Notes under the pieces: generated by a model
Databases searched by the model: none
What the model was told of the DNA's origin: nothing
Seen by the model: only the letters and a program-made list of their open reading frames with translations
Source: Actinomycetes bacterium
GTDB lineage: Bacteria; Actinomycetota; Actinomycetes; Actinomycetales; Dermatophilaceae
Assembly: GCA_029778715.1 (NCBI GenBank)
Contig: JAKOPT010000045.1
Coordinates: forward strand, 62,001 to 126,000
Direction: 5' to 3'
Length of the DNA: 64,000 nt
In this document: positions 53,759 to 63,115 of the stretch, piece after piece
Layout of the letters: each line of letters opens with the position of its first letter
Position numbering within the stretch: the stretch's first letter is position 1
Position numbers and translations under genes: made by a program

Positions 53759-56239
53759 TCAGCAGTCGGCGCCCGTCGGGGCTAGACCCACGCCGACCGG
53801 GGAGACCCGCAATTCCTCGTCGCACAACCGGACCGCGGCCCAGCCGCCCATCGCGGCGAACCGGGCCCGAGCCCGAGCGAGGACGACACCAGCCTCACCA
53901 CCACGCCCAGCCGCGCTCAACACCTGCCCCTCGTCGAACAGCACCTGCGCCCGGAGCAGCGGATCGTGCGCCCCATCGAGCAACCCCACCGCCTCCTCGA
54001 ACAGCGCCACCGCCGCATCCGTCTCACCACGAGCCGCCACCGCCAGGGCTCGCACACTGACCAACCGCGCCACGGCGGCATCGTTGCCGCGCGCCCGCGC
54101 CATCTCCTCCGGGGCCGACACCACCGCCAGCGCCGCCTCCGGATCGCCCACCGCAACCAGCGCCCGCGCCTGCAGGTCCCGCCACGGCCAGAACCCCGGC
54201 TCGTCCAAGCGCCCACCCCGAGGCCCCCGCTCCACCTCGTGGAGCGGCTCCAGCGCCCGCAGCACCTCGCGCGCATCCCCACGCACGCTCGCCACACTCG
54301 CCCGCGCGAGGACCGCCGGCACGATCATGACGAGATAGTCGGCCCGTATGCCGCTTGCTCGCCACACGTGCCGGTCCGCCTCCTCGTCGTCCCCGACGAG
54401 GGCGGCCGCCTCCGCGCCACTCCAGTGGAGGAGCGGCTCGATGAACCGCTGACCGGTTCGTTCGGCCAGCGCCAACCCGTCGTCGACGCTCTCCAGGGCC
54501 GCCGCGAACTGGCCCAGCCGCACCTGCGCCCGCGCCAGCCAGGCACGCGCCCAGAGCGAAATCCGGGTCGAACCCCTCCAGAACTCGGTCGGTGCCGACA
54601 ACTCCAACTCGCGCGCCGCGCGCACGACATCACCCAGCGCCAGGTGCAGCCAGCCCGAGCCCATGACCCCGCGTTGCCTCAAGGCCCCGCCGGCCGGCCC
54701 CGCGCCCATCCCGGCCTCGGCGACGCCGCCGGTGACCGCGGCATACGCGGCCAATGCCTCCTCGCAGCGCCCCACCGCGGCCAACCCCAGACCGACCATC
54801 ATCTCGGCCTCGATCGCGGCCGGCGACCGTCCGTTGCCGGCGGCCAGGGCCGCCAGCGCGTGCCCGATGACGCCCTCCCCGTCCCAGTCGAGCAAGGCGT
54901 GCAACGCGAGCCGGTGGTGGACGTGCCCGGCCACGGGGGCGGCGTCGTCGGAGAGGGCGCCCTGGGCGCGGGTCAAGAGATAGTCGGCTTCCGCTCGTTG
55001 GCCAAGGAGGGTATGCCGGTAGCCCGCCACCGCGTCGATCACCGGGTGCGGGCCGGCGGCGGTCAATTCGGGGAGCAGGCCGCCGGCGGTGTCGAGTTCC
55101 CCTGCCCCGATGAACGCGTCCACCGAGCGCACCAGGCGGGCCCGCCCGATGTCGAGATCCGCCGCTCCGGCGATCCCGACCACCTCGTCCAGGCCGTCGC
55201 TCCTTGGGGGGGTGAGCCGGGCGGCGTGCAGCCAAGCCCAGGCGGCATGCCGCCAACGGCCGTGTGCGGCATACCCGTCGGCAAGGGAGTCCAACGTGTC
55301 GGCGACGGCATCGTCGGGGCCGACGAGCGTGTGTACGCGGTGGCTCCAGGAAATGCCCTCGTCGGCGACGGTGTCGGCCAGGCGGCGGTGGAGGACCGCG
55401 GCGCGTGTAAGGGTGAGCGACTCCAAGACGGCGGCGCGCTCCAGGGGGTGGCGCATGGCCACGAGCACGTCCGGGCCGCGGCGCCGGGCGACGAGCAGCC
55501 CCGCGGCGACCGCCTCGTCGAGCGCGGCGAGGGGCCGGTCGAGACGGGCGACCTTTGCCAGGACCGAGAGGGGCTGGCGGGTGTAGGCGATCGCGGTGGC
55601 GCGGACCAGGTCCGCTGCCCCGGGTGCGATGGCGTCGAGGCGGACCCGGACCGAGATGCGCGCCTTGGGCGTGGCGGGGAGTTCGACGTCGGGGGCTTGG
55701 AGTTCGGCGAGATCCCGGCCGCGCAGGAGCGGCAGGACGTCGAGGAGCGCCGGCCGGGACCCCTGGACATGCGCCGCGAGCCGGCGGGCGGCGGGCGTGT
55801 CGAGGTGGAGGCCGTAGCCGCGGGCCAACCGGCGCACGGCGGCAGCGTCGACAGGACCGTGGTCGGCGCTGGCCGCCTGTTCGGGGCTGACCGGGACCTG
55901 CCCCTCGGGAGCAAAGGCGGCGTGGGTGTCCAGCGAACTTGCCTGCCCATCGAGGTTCGCGGGGTGCCCCTCGCGGTGTGGGCCACCAGCCCCTGTCGCG
56001 CCGTGGGTGTCCAGCGAACTTGCCTGCCCATCGAGGCTCGAGGGGTGCCCCTCGCGGTGTGGGCCACCAGCCCCTGTCGCGCCAAGGGTGTCCAGCGAAC
56101 TTGCCTGCCCATCAAGGTTCGCGGGGTGTCCCTCTCGGCCCGGGGCGCCAGCCCTTATCGCGGCGTGGTCGCGCGCGTCATCCATAACCGAACCGTATTC
56201 CCGCCCTGCCGCAGGGCCGGGGCGGGGGCCATCGTTCAC
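53759..56239 (-). CDS. LuxR-type ATPase-derived protein lacking the ATPase core and the HTH; N-terminal 27-aa tandem repeats
   Basis: winged-helix/TPR-like body similar in layout to LAL regulators; no Walker A, no C-terminal HTH; EGHPANLDGQASSLDT repeated three times. Confidence 0.65.
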   Translation of the reverse strand: MNDGPRPGPAAGREYGSVMDDARDHAAIRAGAPGREGHPANLDGQASSLDTLGATGAGGPHREGHPSSLDGQASSLDTHGATGAGGPHREGHPANLDGQASSLDTHAAFAPEGQVPVSPEQAASADHGPVDAAAVRRLARGYGLHLDTPAARRLAAHVQGSRPALLDVLPLLRGRDLAELQAPDVELPATPKARISVRVRLDAIAPGAADLVRATAIAYTRQPLSVLAKVARLDRPLAALDEAVAAGLLVARRRGPDVLVAMRHPLERAAVLESLTLTRAAVLHRRLADTVADEGISWSHRVHTLVGPDDAVADTLDSLADGYAAHGRWRHAAWAWLHAARLTPPRSDGLDEVVGIAGAADLDIGRARLVRSVDAFIGAGELDTAGGLLPELTAAGPHPVIDAVAGYRHTLLGQRAEADYLLTRAQGALSDDAAPVAGHVHHRLALHALLDWDGEGVIGHALAALAAGNGRSPAAIEAEMMVGLGLAAVGRCEEALAAYAAVTGGVAEAGMGAGPAGGALRQRGVMGSGWLHLALGDVVRAARELELSAPTEFWRGSTRISLWARAWLARAQVRLGQFAAALESVDDGLALAERTGQRFIEPLLHWSGAEAAALVGDDEEADRHVWRASGIRADYLVMIVPAVLARASVASVRGDAREVLRALEPLHEVERGPRGGRLDEPGFWPWRDLQARALVAVGDPEAALAVVSAPEEMARARGNDAAVARLVSVRALAVAARGETDAAVALFEEAVGLLDGAHDPLLRAQVLFDEGQVLSAAGRGGEAGVVLARARARFAAMGGWAAVRLCDEELRVSPVGVGLAPTGADC
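55926..56168. repeat. Three in-frame 81-bp tandem repeats
   Basis: GTGTCCAGCGAACTTGCCTGCCCATC... units starting at 55926, 56007 and 56088. Confidence 0.95.
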
Positions 56240-56290
56240 GCCGACTGCGCACAGCCCAGCTCAGGCGCGGTGACCGAGCGGGCACGACCG

Positions 56291-56350
56291 AACGCGGAAA
56301 GTGGCGGTGACGCGGAGAAGTTTCTCCGCGTCACCGCGACTTTCCGCGTG
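56291..56350. repeat. 29-bp inverted repeat (2 mismatches) downstream of btuF-like gene / upstream of the 53759-56239 gene
   Basis: AACGCGGAAAGTGGCGGTGACGCGGAGAA / TTCTCCGCGTCACCGCGACTTTCCGCGTG, 2-nt loop. Confidence 0.9.
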
Positions 56351-56356
56351 CCTTCC

Positions 56357-57130
56357 TCAGCTGGGCCGGGCCGCGCCCACCTCGGCGGCAATCCCGGTCA
56401 GCACCTCATGGGCCTGCACGAGCGAAGGGCCGTACCAGGTGAGCAGGCGACCGCTGATCAGGTGAGTCAGGGCGCGCCGGAAGGCTTGCGGCCCGTCGTC
56501 GGCCGCGAACACATAGGGCTCGTCGGGCAGCAACACAAGGTCGGCACCGGCACCATCAATCTCCTCGACGGGCACGTGCGGGTAGCGCTCCGCACTGTCG
56601 GCGAAGGCATTGCCCAGCCCGACCCGCCGCAACAGATCGCCGGTGAACGTCGACCGCCCGACCACCATCCACGGGTCGCGCCAGATCGGGACCGCCACCG
56701 TGCCCACCACCGGCGGCACGTCGCCCAGCCACAGTTCCCGGGCCCGCCCCAACCACTGCGGCACCGGGCGACCCAGCGCCTCGGTGAAGAGCCGTTCGAG
56801 CGAGGTCACCGCCTCCGGCACCGTCTCGATGACCGTCACCCACACCCGGGCACCCGAGGCGCGCAGGCGGCATACGTCGACCTGGCGGTTTTCCTCCTTG
56901 TTGACGACGACCAAGTCCGGGCGCAACGCGAGAATCGCCGGCACATCGGGGTTCTTGGTGCCGCGGACCCGGACGACGTCGAGGTCGGGTGGCCAGGTGC
57001 ACCAGTTCGTGGCCCCCACAAGGGTCCCGGTCGCCGCCAACGACTCGGTGAGCGAGGGGACGAGCGACACCACCCGCGCCGGAGGCACCGCCAGGTCGAG
57101 TTCCTCGCCGAGGTCGTCACGCACCCGCAT
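56357..57130 (-). CDS. Helical-backbone metal receptor / BtuF-like periplasmic-type binding protein
   Basis: PARVVSLVPSLTESLAATG...RPDLVVVNKEENR. Confidence 0.82.
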   Translation of the reverse strand: MRVRDDLGEELDLAVPPARVVSLVPSLTESLAATGTLVGATNWCTWPPDLDVVRVRGTKNPDVPAILALRPDLVVVNKEENRQVDVCRLRASGARVWVTVIETVPEAVTSLERLFTEALGRPVPQWLGRARELWLGDVPPVVGTVAVPIWRDPWMVVGRSTFTGDLLRRVGLGNAFADSAERYPHVPVEEIDGAGADLVLLPDEPYVFAADDGPQAFRRALTHLISGRLLTWYGPSLVQAHEVLTGIAAEVGAARPS

Positions 57131-57174
57131 CCGCTCTCCTCCGGTCGAGATCGCGCCCGCCGGAAGCGAACGCA

Positions 57175-57235
57175 GTCGAGTGAGGACTTCTTGTCGCCTG
57201 CAGTCCCACGAGGCGACAACAACTCCTCACTCGAC
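57175..57235. repeat. 25-bp inverted repeat (2 mismatches) upstream of btuF-like gene
   Basis: GTCGAGTGAGGACTTCTTGTCGCCT / AGGCGACAACAACTCCTCACTCGAC, 11-nt loop. Confidence 0.9.
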
Positions 57236-57287
57236 GGTAGCCCGGACCTCGACGGCAGCAGGCGGCGGGCGCCGGCGGCATACCCCT

Positions 57288-57319
57288 GTCAACAATCCAC
57301 CTATTGGTCGATTGTTGAC
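57288..57319. repeat. 32-bp dispersed palindrome, copy 5
   Basis: GTCAACAATCCACCTATTGGTCGATTGTTGAC. Confidence 0.95.
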
Positions 57320-57360
57320 ACCGGAGCGAGCGCCGGCGGCATACCGGATCGGGGCCGCCC

Positions 57361-58458
57361 TTACCGCTTGATGAGCGGCGAGTTCACCCCACCGCTCTTG
57401 TCGCCCTCGTTGAAGAACTCCTCGCGGTAGATGTCGCGCGGGAACAGCCGCTTGGCCATCATCGTCTTCAGGGCCGCCTCGACCATGAGCGGCGGGCCAC
57501 ACAAATAGCCCTTGCACCCCGACAGGCTCGGGTGATCGGCCGCGATGACGTCGGTCACCATGCCATAGGCGTATGCCGCGGGGTCGTCACCGCTCGCCTC
57601 GACCTGTTCCGCCGTCTCCTCCGACAGACACGGACGGTAGGTGAACTGCGGGTACTCCTCCGCGAGCGCGCGGAAGAAGTCGACGTCGTAGAGCCATTCG
57701 CGCGACCGACCGCCCTGGTAGAGGGTCATGTCGCCTTCGTACATCTCGTTCTCGAGGCCGTGGCGCAGCATCGACTTGATCGGTGCGAGCCCGGTGCCGC
57801 CGGCGACCATGATCGTGTGGTTGTCCTCGCCGGTGTGCAGGACGAACCGGCCGTAGGGCCCGGACATGGGGAAGGTGTCCCCGACGGCGAGGTCCTTGAA
57901 CACCCAGCCATCGGTGCCACGCCCACCGGGAACGTTGCGGATGTGGAACTCCAGGGTGCGGCCCTGGGTGGGCGGTGAGCCGATCGACCAGGTGCGGTCG
58001 CACGCCTCCGCCCCGGCCGCGCCCGGGACCGTGAACTTCATGTACTGCCCCGCGTTGAACGCGATGTCCCGGTCCACCTCGACGATCAACCGCACCGTGT
58101 CGCGGGCGATCTCGTCCTTGGCGACCAGGGTGCCGACATAGTCCTGCACGGGGAACATCTCGATGTCCTCGTCGACGTCGATGTCGGCCTCGATCGTCAC
58201 GTCCGAGCGGGGCTTGGCGCAGCAGGTGAGGAGTTTGCCCTCGTCCCGCTCGAAGTCCATGAGCGCGAAACTGCTCGCCTCGCCGTGGTCGACCTCCCCG
58301 TCGGCGATCTCGCACTTGCACGTCGCGCAGGTGCCGTGCGTGCAGGAGTGCGGCAGCCAGACACCCGCGCGCAGGCAGGCGTCGAGGATCGACTGGTCGT
58401 CCCGGCATACCACCTGGCGCCCCAACGGTTCGACGGTGACGATGAAGGACTCGCTCAT
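57361..58458 (-). CDS. Phenol hydroxylase reductase component (P5-like)
   Basis: CTHGTCATCKCEI 2Fe-2S loop; FAD/NAD-binding domains (VAGGTGLAPIKSML). Confidence 0.93.
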   Translation of the reverse strand: MSESFIVTVEPLGRQVVCRDDQSILDACLRAGVWLPHSCTHGTCATCKCEIADGEVDHGEASSFALMDFERDEGKLLTCCAKPRSDVTIEADIDVDEDIEMFPVQDYVGTLVAKDEIARDTVRLIVEVDRDIAFNAGQYMKFTVPGAAGAEACDRTWSIGSPPTQGRTLEFHIRNVPGGRGTDGWVFKDLAVGDTFPMSGPYGRFVLHTGEDNHTIMVAGGTGLAPIKSMLRHGLENEMYEGDMTLYQGGRSREWLYDVDFFRALAEEYPQFTYRPCLSEETAEQVEASGDDPAAYAYGMVTDVIAADHPSLSGCKGYLCGPPLMVEAALKTMMAKRLFPRDIYREEFFNEGDKSGGVNSPLIKR

Positions 58459-58622
58459 GGTCTTGGCTTTCGTGGTCTCGACAGTGGACGGAGAAAGGAC
58501 AGGGGAGGTATGCCGGGTGCGCCCGGCACGCGGCATACCTCCGAGGTGGGTGGAGACGAAGGCGAGCGGACCGGTCACGGGCGGGGCACGATCACCGTGC
58601 CCCGCCCGACGATCCGTGGGGA

Positions 58623-59000
58623 TCAGGGACCGGTGAACCCGAGGACCGACTTGTGGGTCAGACCCAGGTCGGCGAGGGTGACGTCCGCGCTCGGGCTGAT
58701 GGGCGTCGAGGCCCGGCCGTTGCCGATGAACCAGGAGAACTGGCCCCAGCCGCCCTCGGCGTTGAAGTCCGGGTCTTCGCTGTGGTAGGGCACGAACACG
58801 CCCTCCCAGAACTCACCGAACGTCATCGCCTGGGGCACGCGGTAGCAGGCCGCCGCGACGAACCACGGGTTGCCCTTCCACCACACGTGGAGGAGCATGT
58901 CGTCGCCGTACAGCGCCTGGGCGGACTTGCTCGGGAAGTTGTACTCCCCGATCGACTTGATCTCGGGACGCTCGATGGTGTCCTGCAACACGGCGCTCAT
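58623..59000 (-). CDS. Phenol hydroxylase P4-like subunit
   Basis: Position between P3 and P5; YGDDMLLHVWWKGNPWFVAAACYRVP. Confidence 0.88.
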   Translation of the reverse strand: MSAVLQDTIERPEIKSIGEYNFPSKSAQALYGDDMLLHVWWKGNPWFVAAACYRVPQAMTFGEFWEGVFVPYHSEDPDFNAEGGWGQFSWFIGNGRASTPISPSADVTLADLGLTHKSVLGFTGP

Positions 59001-59002
59001 GA

Positions 59003-60532
59003 TCAGTTGCCTCCCGTCTCGTCGGCCATGTCGTGCCACTTCTTCCAGTTCTGGTTGTCCAGGCTGCCGAGGTATTCCCCGCCGTCACCGGGCTTCATGT
59101 GGTACCAGTCGAGCACCCCGGGCAGGTCGGCGGCGCCGCAGTTGCCCTGGTAGATCTGGTGGACCGGCAACCACGCCTGGCGGTACTTCACCGGCTCGTG
59201 GTCGAAGATGTACTGGCATCCGTCGGAGCAGAAGTTGTACCGCTCGCCTTCGAAGATCGACTCGCGCTGGGCCTGGATGAACGGCTCGTCGGCCTCGGTG
59301 AACCCCATGGGGATCTGGCAGACCTGGCACAACTGCGGCAAACCGCGGATGAAGTGCCGACCACCGGCCGCGATGTTCTTCTTCTCCTTCTCCCACAGGG
59401 TGCGGTAGATGGGGAAGGTGTCGGGGTACTGCTCGGTCAGCCAGTCCATGTGCTCGTCGCTCGGCACCGAGGTGGTGAAGGCGGCGGCGTGGCTGAACTG
59501 GTAGAGGATCCAGTACGCCTGGTGCGAGAGGTACTCCTTCTCCTGCATCGCCTTGTCGACGTGCAGCGGCGGGGTGATGCCGTAGTAGGCGAGGTCCTGG
59601 AAGAGCCCGCCGAGCATCTGCTGCTCGAAGTAGAGCTCGAAGGCTTCCTTCCACGACATGACCTTGCGGGGCAGCATGTAGTCGAGCATCTGGGCGACCA
59701 GGGCGGTAACCCGGTAGCCCCGCCAGAACCACTTGTTGATCCAGTGCTGGACGAGGGGGACGTTCTTCTCGTCCTGCTCGAGGAGGAACTTGATCGCCTC
59801 GAGACCGAGCGTCATGTGCCGCGACTCGTCGGACTGCGCCGAGAAGCCGAACGTCATCGTCGGCAGGTCGCCGTTGAAGGACGCGCCGGACATGAAGGGC
59901 ACGAAGAGCAGGTTCGTCAGGAGGTACTCGAAGGAGAACCCGATGGCGATGAGGAACTCGAACGGGCCGGCCGAGAGGGCGTCGTCGAAGAACGACTTGG
60001 GCACCGAGAGGTACCACACCCGGTCGTGCATGTGCAGGTAGGAGTGGAAGCCCGCGTAGTACTTGTTGTAGTTGGACAGGGTGTGGATTTCGGTCTGCGC
60101 GTGCCGGATCTCGTCGAGGCTCTGGCAGAGCGAGGCAAACCGCGGGCCCGGGCCGTTGAGGTGGCGGGCGAGCATCGCGAAGTTGCGGTGCGCCTGGTAC
60201 TCCAGCGGCGAGACACCCTGGAGGAAGAGCTTCATCGCGTTGAGGTAGCTCGCGTCGGTCAGGCTGAGGTGGCCCTGGCTTTGCGCGAAGCCGTCCAACA
60301 CGGCATACAGGCGCTTGTCCTTCTCCGCCTGGTACTTCGTGTAGGCATCCACGGTGAGCCGGAACGGGTCCTCCCACTTGGACCAGTCGTGGATGGTGAT
60401 GCCCTCGAACGAGGTCAGCGGGAACATCTCCTCATCGGAGACGTAACTGGGGTCCCACTCGAGGTCACGAGTGAGGGCGCTGTAGCGCTGCTTCATGGTC
60501 AGCTTGCGTGGCGCCTTGGGGGTGATGGTCAT
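59003..60532 (-). CDS. Phenol hydroxylase large (P3-like) diiron oxygenase subunit
   Basis: DEIRHAQTE and SDESRHMTLG (ExxH diiron ligands). Confidence 0.95.
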   Translation of the reverse strand: MTITPKAPRKLTMKQRYSALTRDLEWDPSYVSDEEMFPLTSFEGITIHDWSKWEDPFRLTVDAYTKYQAEKDKRLYAVLDGFAQSQGHLSLTDASYLNAMKLFLQGVSPLEYQAHRNFAMLARHLNGPGPRFASLCQSLDEIRHAQTEIHTLSNYNKYYAGFHSYLHMHDRVWYLSVPKSFFDDALSAGPFEFLIAIGFSFEYLLTNLLFVPFMSGASFNGDLPTMTFGFSAQSDESRHMTLGLEAIKFLLEQDEKNVPLVQHWINKWFWRGYRVTALVAQMLDYMLPRKVMSWKEAFELYFEQQMLGGLFQDLAYYGITPPLHVDKAMQEKEYLSHQAYWILYQFSHAAAFTTSVPSDEHMDWLTEQYPDTFPIYRTLWEKEKKNIAAGGRHFIRGLPQLCQVCQIPMGFTEADEPFIQAQRESIFEGERYNFCSDGCQYIFDHEPVKYRQAWLPVHQIYQGNCGAADLPGVLDWYHMKPGDGGEYLGSLDNQNWKKWHDMADETGGN

Positions 60533-60609
60533 GGGTTGGGTTCTCCTTCAAACGTTGAGTCGAGCCGTATGCCGTGCGGCCGTATGCCGTATGCCGTCCG
60601 GCCGGGTCC

Positions 60610-60704
60610 GTCAACAATCCACCTATTGGTCGGTTGGTGACGGCGATCCGGGCCAGGTGGCCGGTCGGGGCCGTCAACAATCCACCTATTGGTCGGTTGT
60701 TTAC
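60610..60704. repeat. 32-bp dispersed palindrome, copies 6 and 7
   Basis: 60610-60641 and 60673-60704, GTCAACAATCCACCTATTGGTCGGTTG(G/T)T(G/T)AC. Confidence 0.95.
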
Positions 60705-60994
60705 GGGCGGTCCCAGGCGATGCGGATCTGGTCGTCGTCCCACTCCTTGATGTGCCCGAAGTAGGAGATGATCGCGAGCTGGAACTCGTGGGTCTCCCAT
60801 TCGCGGCCGAGGCGCTCCTCGACGGTTTCGCGGTTGATCACGAGTTCCCCAGGGGATTGGATGCGGACCATGCCGGGCAGGTAGCGCACCGTGGCCTTGG
60901 GGTTGTCGGCCTCGATCGCTTCGATCACGGGCCGGTTCTGTTCGTTCTCTTGGATGTCGACGCCGACCGGTCGGTCTTCGGCAGAGACAGTCAT
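60701..60994 (-). CDS. Phenol hydroxylase regulatory (P2-like, MmoB/DmpM family) subunit
   Basis: Size, position and IEADNPKATVRYLPGMVRIQSPGELVINR. Confidence 0.9.
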   Translation of the reverse strand: MTVSAEDRPVGVDIQENEQNRPVIEAIEADNPKATVRYLPGMVRIQSPGELVINRETVEERLGREWETHEFQLAIISYFGHIKEWDDDQIRIAWDRP

Positions 60995-61031
60995 GATGCT
61001 CAGTTCTCCGTAAGTTGTGCGGACGGGTCGG

Positions 61032-62057
61032 TCAGGAGGCCGGGGTCTCGACGGTGACGCCGAGGGCGGCGAAGGCGGCAACGATCTGCTCGGCAGCGGT
61101 CGCCAACGAGGCGGCGGCACCGGCGTCGACGAGCCCGTCGGCCTTGGCAGCCACCGGCTGCAGCGCGGCCAGCGCGGTCGCCAAGGTGGTGGAGACGATC
61201 GAGCCGAGGAGCGCCTTGTTGGCCTCGCCGAGTTCGGGGTCGGACACCCACGCCTTGTAGAGCGCGTCGAACCAGCGGCGCTGGTCGGTGAACCACTGGG
61301 ACAGGTGCTGGGCCACGAGCGAGTAGGACGCGGCACCGGCGTTGAGAGCGGCGTCGTCGAGCGCGGTGTAGAACAGGCCGTAGATGAGCCGGTCGGTGAC
61401 GTCGCTGGCAACCATCGCCACGCCCCAGTCCTTCTCGACAAGCATCTCTTCGACGTGCTTACGCAGCGGCTGGAAGGCTTCGTCCTCGAGCCAGGTCCGC
61501 TTGGCCAGGTCGAGCGACTCGGCCGTGCCACCACCGAAGGAGATGCCGGCGCGGGAGAGGATCTGGGCGTTGCCGATCCGGTCGAACGCGGCATACGCGA
61601 AGCACTGCGTGATCGACGTGCCCCAGCCGTAGCGGGCCGCGCCGGAGGCGATCATCTGGTTGGCCGCTTCGTAGTGGCGCAACGGGAGAACGACATCCTG
61701 GAACAGGCTCGACCAGGCCGCCGGCAACCGCTGGAACATGCCGCGCTTGTCCAGGTAGGCCAACGTCGCGCCGAACGCCTCATGCAGGTCGGCGCGGGCC
61801 GTCACATAGGGGGCGTAGTAGAACTGGCGGGGGTCGACGAACGAGTAGGCGTCGGTGAGTTTGAGGGCGCTGTAATCCGGGGAGTAGATCTCCTTGCTCG
61901 GATCCCACAGCGGCCGGTAGTGGTAGTTGACCCGAGCCTGCAGGTCGATGGTGCCCTCTTCGTACCGCGAGGCGGGACGGTCGCCGTAGCGGTCGATGAG
62001 GTGCTGGAACGTTTTGCGCTGCGGCTCGATGACCTGAGTGCGCAACTCGAATTGCAC
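61032..62057 (-). CDS. Phenol hydroxylase P1-like (beta) subunit
   Basis: YHYRPLWDPSKEIYSPDYSALKLTDAYSFVDPRQFYYAPYV. Confidence 0.93.
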   Translation of the reverse strand: MQFELRTQVIEPQRKTFQHLIDRYGDRPASRYEEGTIDLQARVNYHYRPLWDPSKEIYSPDYSALKLTDAYSFVDPRQFYYAPYVTARADLHEAFGATLAYLDKRGMFQRLPAAWSSLFQDVVLPLRHYEAANQMIASGAARYGWGTSITQCFAYAAFDRIGNAQILSRAGISFGGGTAESLDLAKRTWLEDEAFQPLRKHVEEMLVEKDWGVAMVASDVTDRLIYGLFYTALDDAALNAGAASYSLVAQHLSQWFTDQRRWFDALYKAWVSDPELGEANKALLGSIVSTTLATALAALQPVAAKADGLVDAGAAASLATAAEQIVAAFAALGVTVETPAS

Positions 62058-62103
62058 GAGCTTCTCCTTTGCGGGTGCGGGGACGGACGGGGAGGCGCCG
62101 GGC

Positions 62104-62538
62104 TTAGGTGCCCGAGGCCACGAGGAGGCGGACGAGTAGGTCGGGGAGGGCGTCGGGTCCGGTCAACTCCTGGGGGAGGTCGGACTCGAAACCGTCGCCG
62201 ACGAGCCGGCCGTATGCCGTGCCGTCCTCGAAAGTGGTCGAAACCCGAGCCGCCCGGCCGGCATACCCGACGTTGAAGGCGAGCTCGCTGGGAAGGGTCT
62301 CGTCGAACAGGGTGAGGTGGTGGTCGCCGGACTCGTGATGGGAGGCGAGCACGGCATTGGCCTCGCAGACGAGCTGCTCGGCGTAGGCCCGCAAGGCGAC
62401 CTGACGGTCGGCTCCGGTGCCGGTGGCAATCCGTTGGCTGATCCGCGTCTGCGGCATCGGGGCGATCTCGTCGACATCGGCGAGTTCGTCCTCGGTGGCA
62501 CCGACGAGGTCGGCGATGCGGATCATGAAGGGCGTCAT
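62104..62538 (-). CDS. Uncharacterised 144-aa protein in phenol hydroxylase operon
   Basis: Complete ORF between P1-like and GlcG/HbpS-like genes with 4-bp overlap to the upstream gene. Confidence 0.75.
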   Translation of the reverse strand: MTPFMIRIADLVGATEDELADVDEIAPMPQTRISQRIATGTGADRQVALRAYAEQLVCEANAVLASHHESGDHHLTLFDETLPSELAFNVGYAGRAARVSTTFEDGTAYGRLVGDGFESDLPQELTGPDALPDLLVRLLVASGT

Positions 62539-62996
62539 CGAGGACTCCTCGGGGTGACGGTGGCCTCGGTCAGGGCCGCGACGAGCGTCTCGACCCCGGC
62601 AGCGGCCACCTCGGTGTCTTGAGCAGCCGACCCGCCCGAGGCCCCGACGGCCCCGACGACCTCGCCGTCGACGACGATGGCCACACCCCCGCCGAAGGCG
62701 GCGATGCCGGGTCGGTTGGCGATGCCGCGCACGACGGCGTCTTCACCGGCGAGCGCGTCGTAGAGCCCGTCGGTCGGGGCGCCGCCGAACCGCACGACCG
62801 TGCGGCACTTGTCCTGGGCGATGAGCCCCGACTCGGCGAACGCCCCGTCCATGCGGGCGAAGGCGATGAGGGTGCCGGCCGCGTCGGTCACGGCGATGTT
62901 GAACCGTCCCTGCAGGTCCTCGGCCTTGGCGAGCGCGCCCTGCAGGGCGACGGTGGCCGCGGCATACGTGAGGTTCCAGGTGGGGCGAAGCAACAC
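62535..62996 (-). CDS. GlcG/HbpS (DUF336) heme-binding-like protein
   Basis: FNIAVTDAAGTLIAFARMDGAF...NRPGIAAFGGGVAIVVDGEVVGAVGASGG. Confidence 0.88.
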   Translation of the reverse strand: MLLRPTWNLTYAAATVALQGALAKAEDLQGRFNIAVTDAAGTLIAFARMDGAFAESGLIAQDKCRTVVRFGGAPTDGLYDALAGEDAVVRGIANRPGIAAFGGGVAIVVDGEVVGAVGASGGSAAQDTEVAAAGVETLVAALTEATVTPRSPR

Positions 62997-63115
62997 GGCA
63001 TACCTCCTCTTCGGTAGTGAGAGACGGATGGGGGTGGATTCACACGGTGTGCGGGCAGCACCTCATGACGGTGCGGGAGTCAGGGGCCACCCGCACCGCC
63101 ACGAGGCAGGTCCGA

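Noticed and set aside
55926-56168. Possible CRISPR-like array
   Set aside because: Three contiguous 81-bp repeats without spacers, in frame with a coding sequence; a coding tandem repeat, not CRISPR.
57131-57360. Cobalamin riboswitch upstream of the btuF-like gene
   Set aside because: The gap contains only a simple hairpin, a 32-bp palindrome and octamers; no B12-box-like core recognised.
53966-57430. 1154-aa + strand ORF
   Set aside because: Antisense shadow of the LAL-like, btuF-like genes; Arg/His/Pro-rich composition typical of GC-rich antisense frames.
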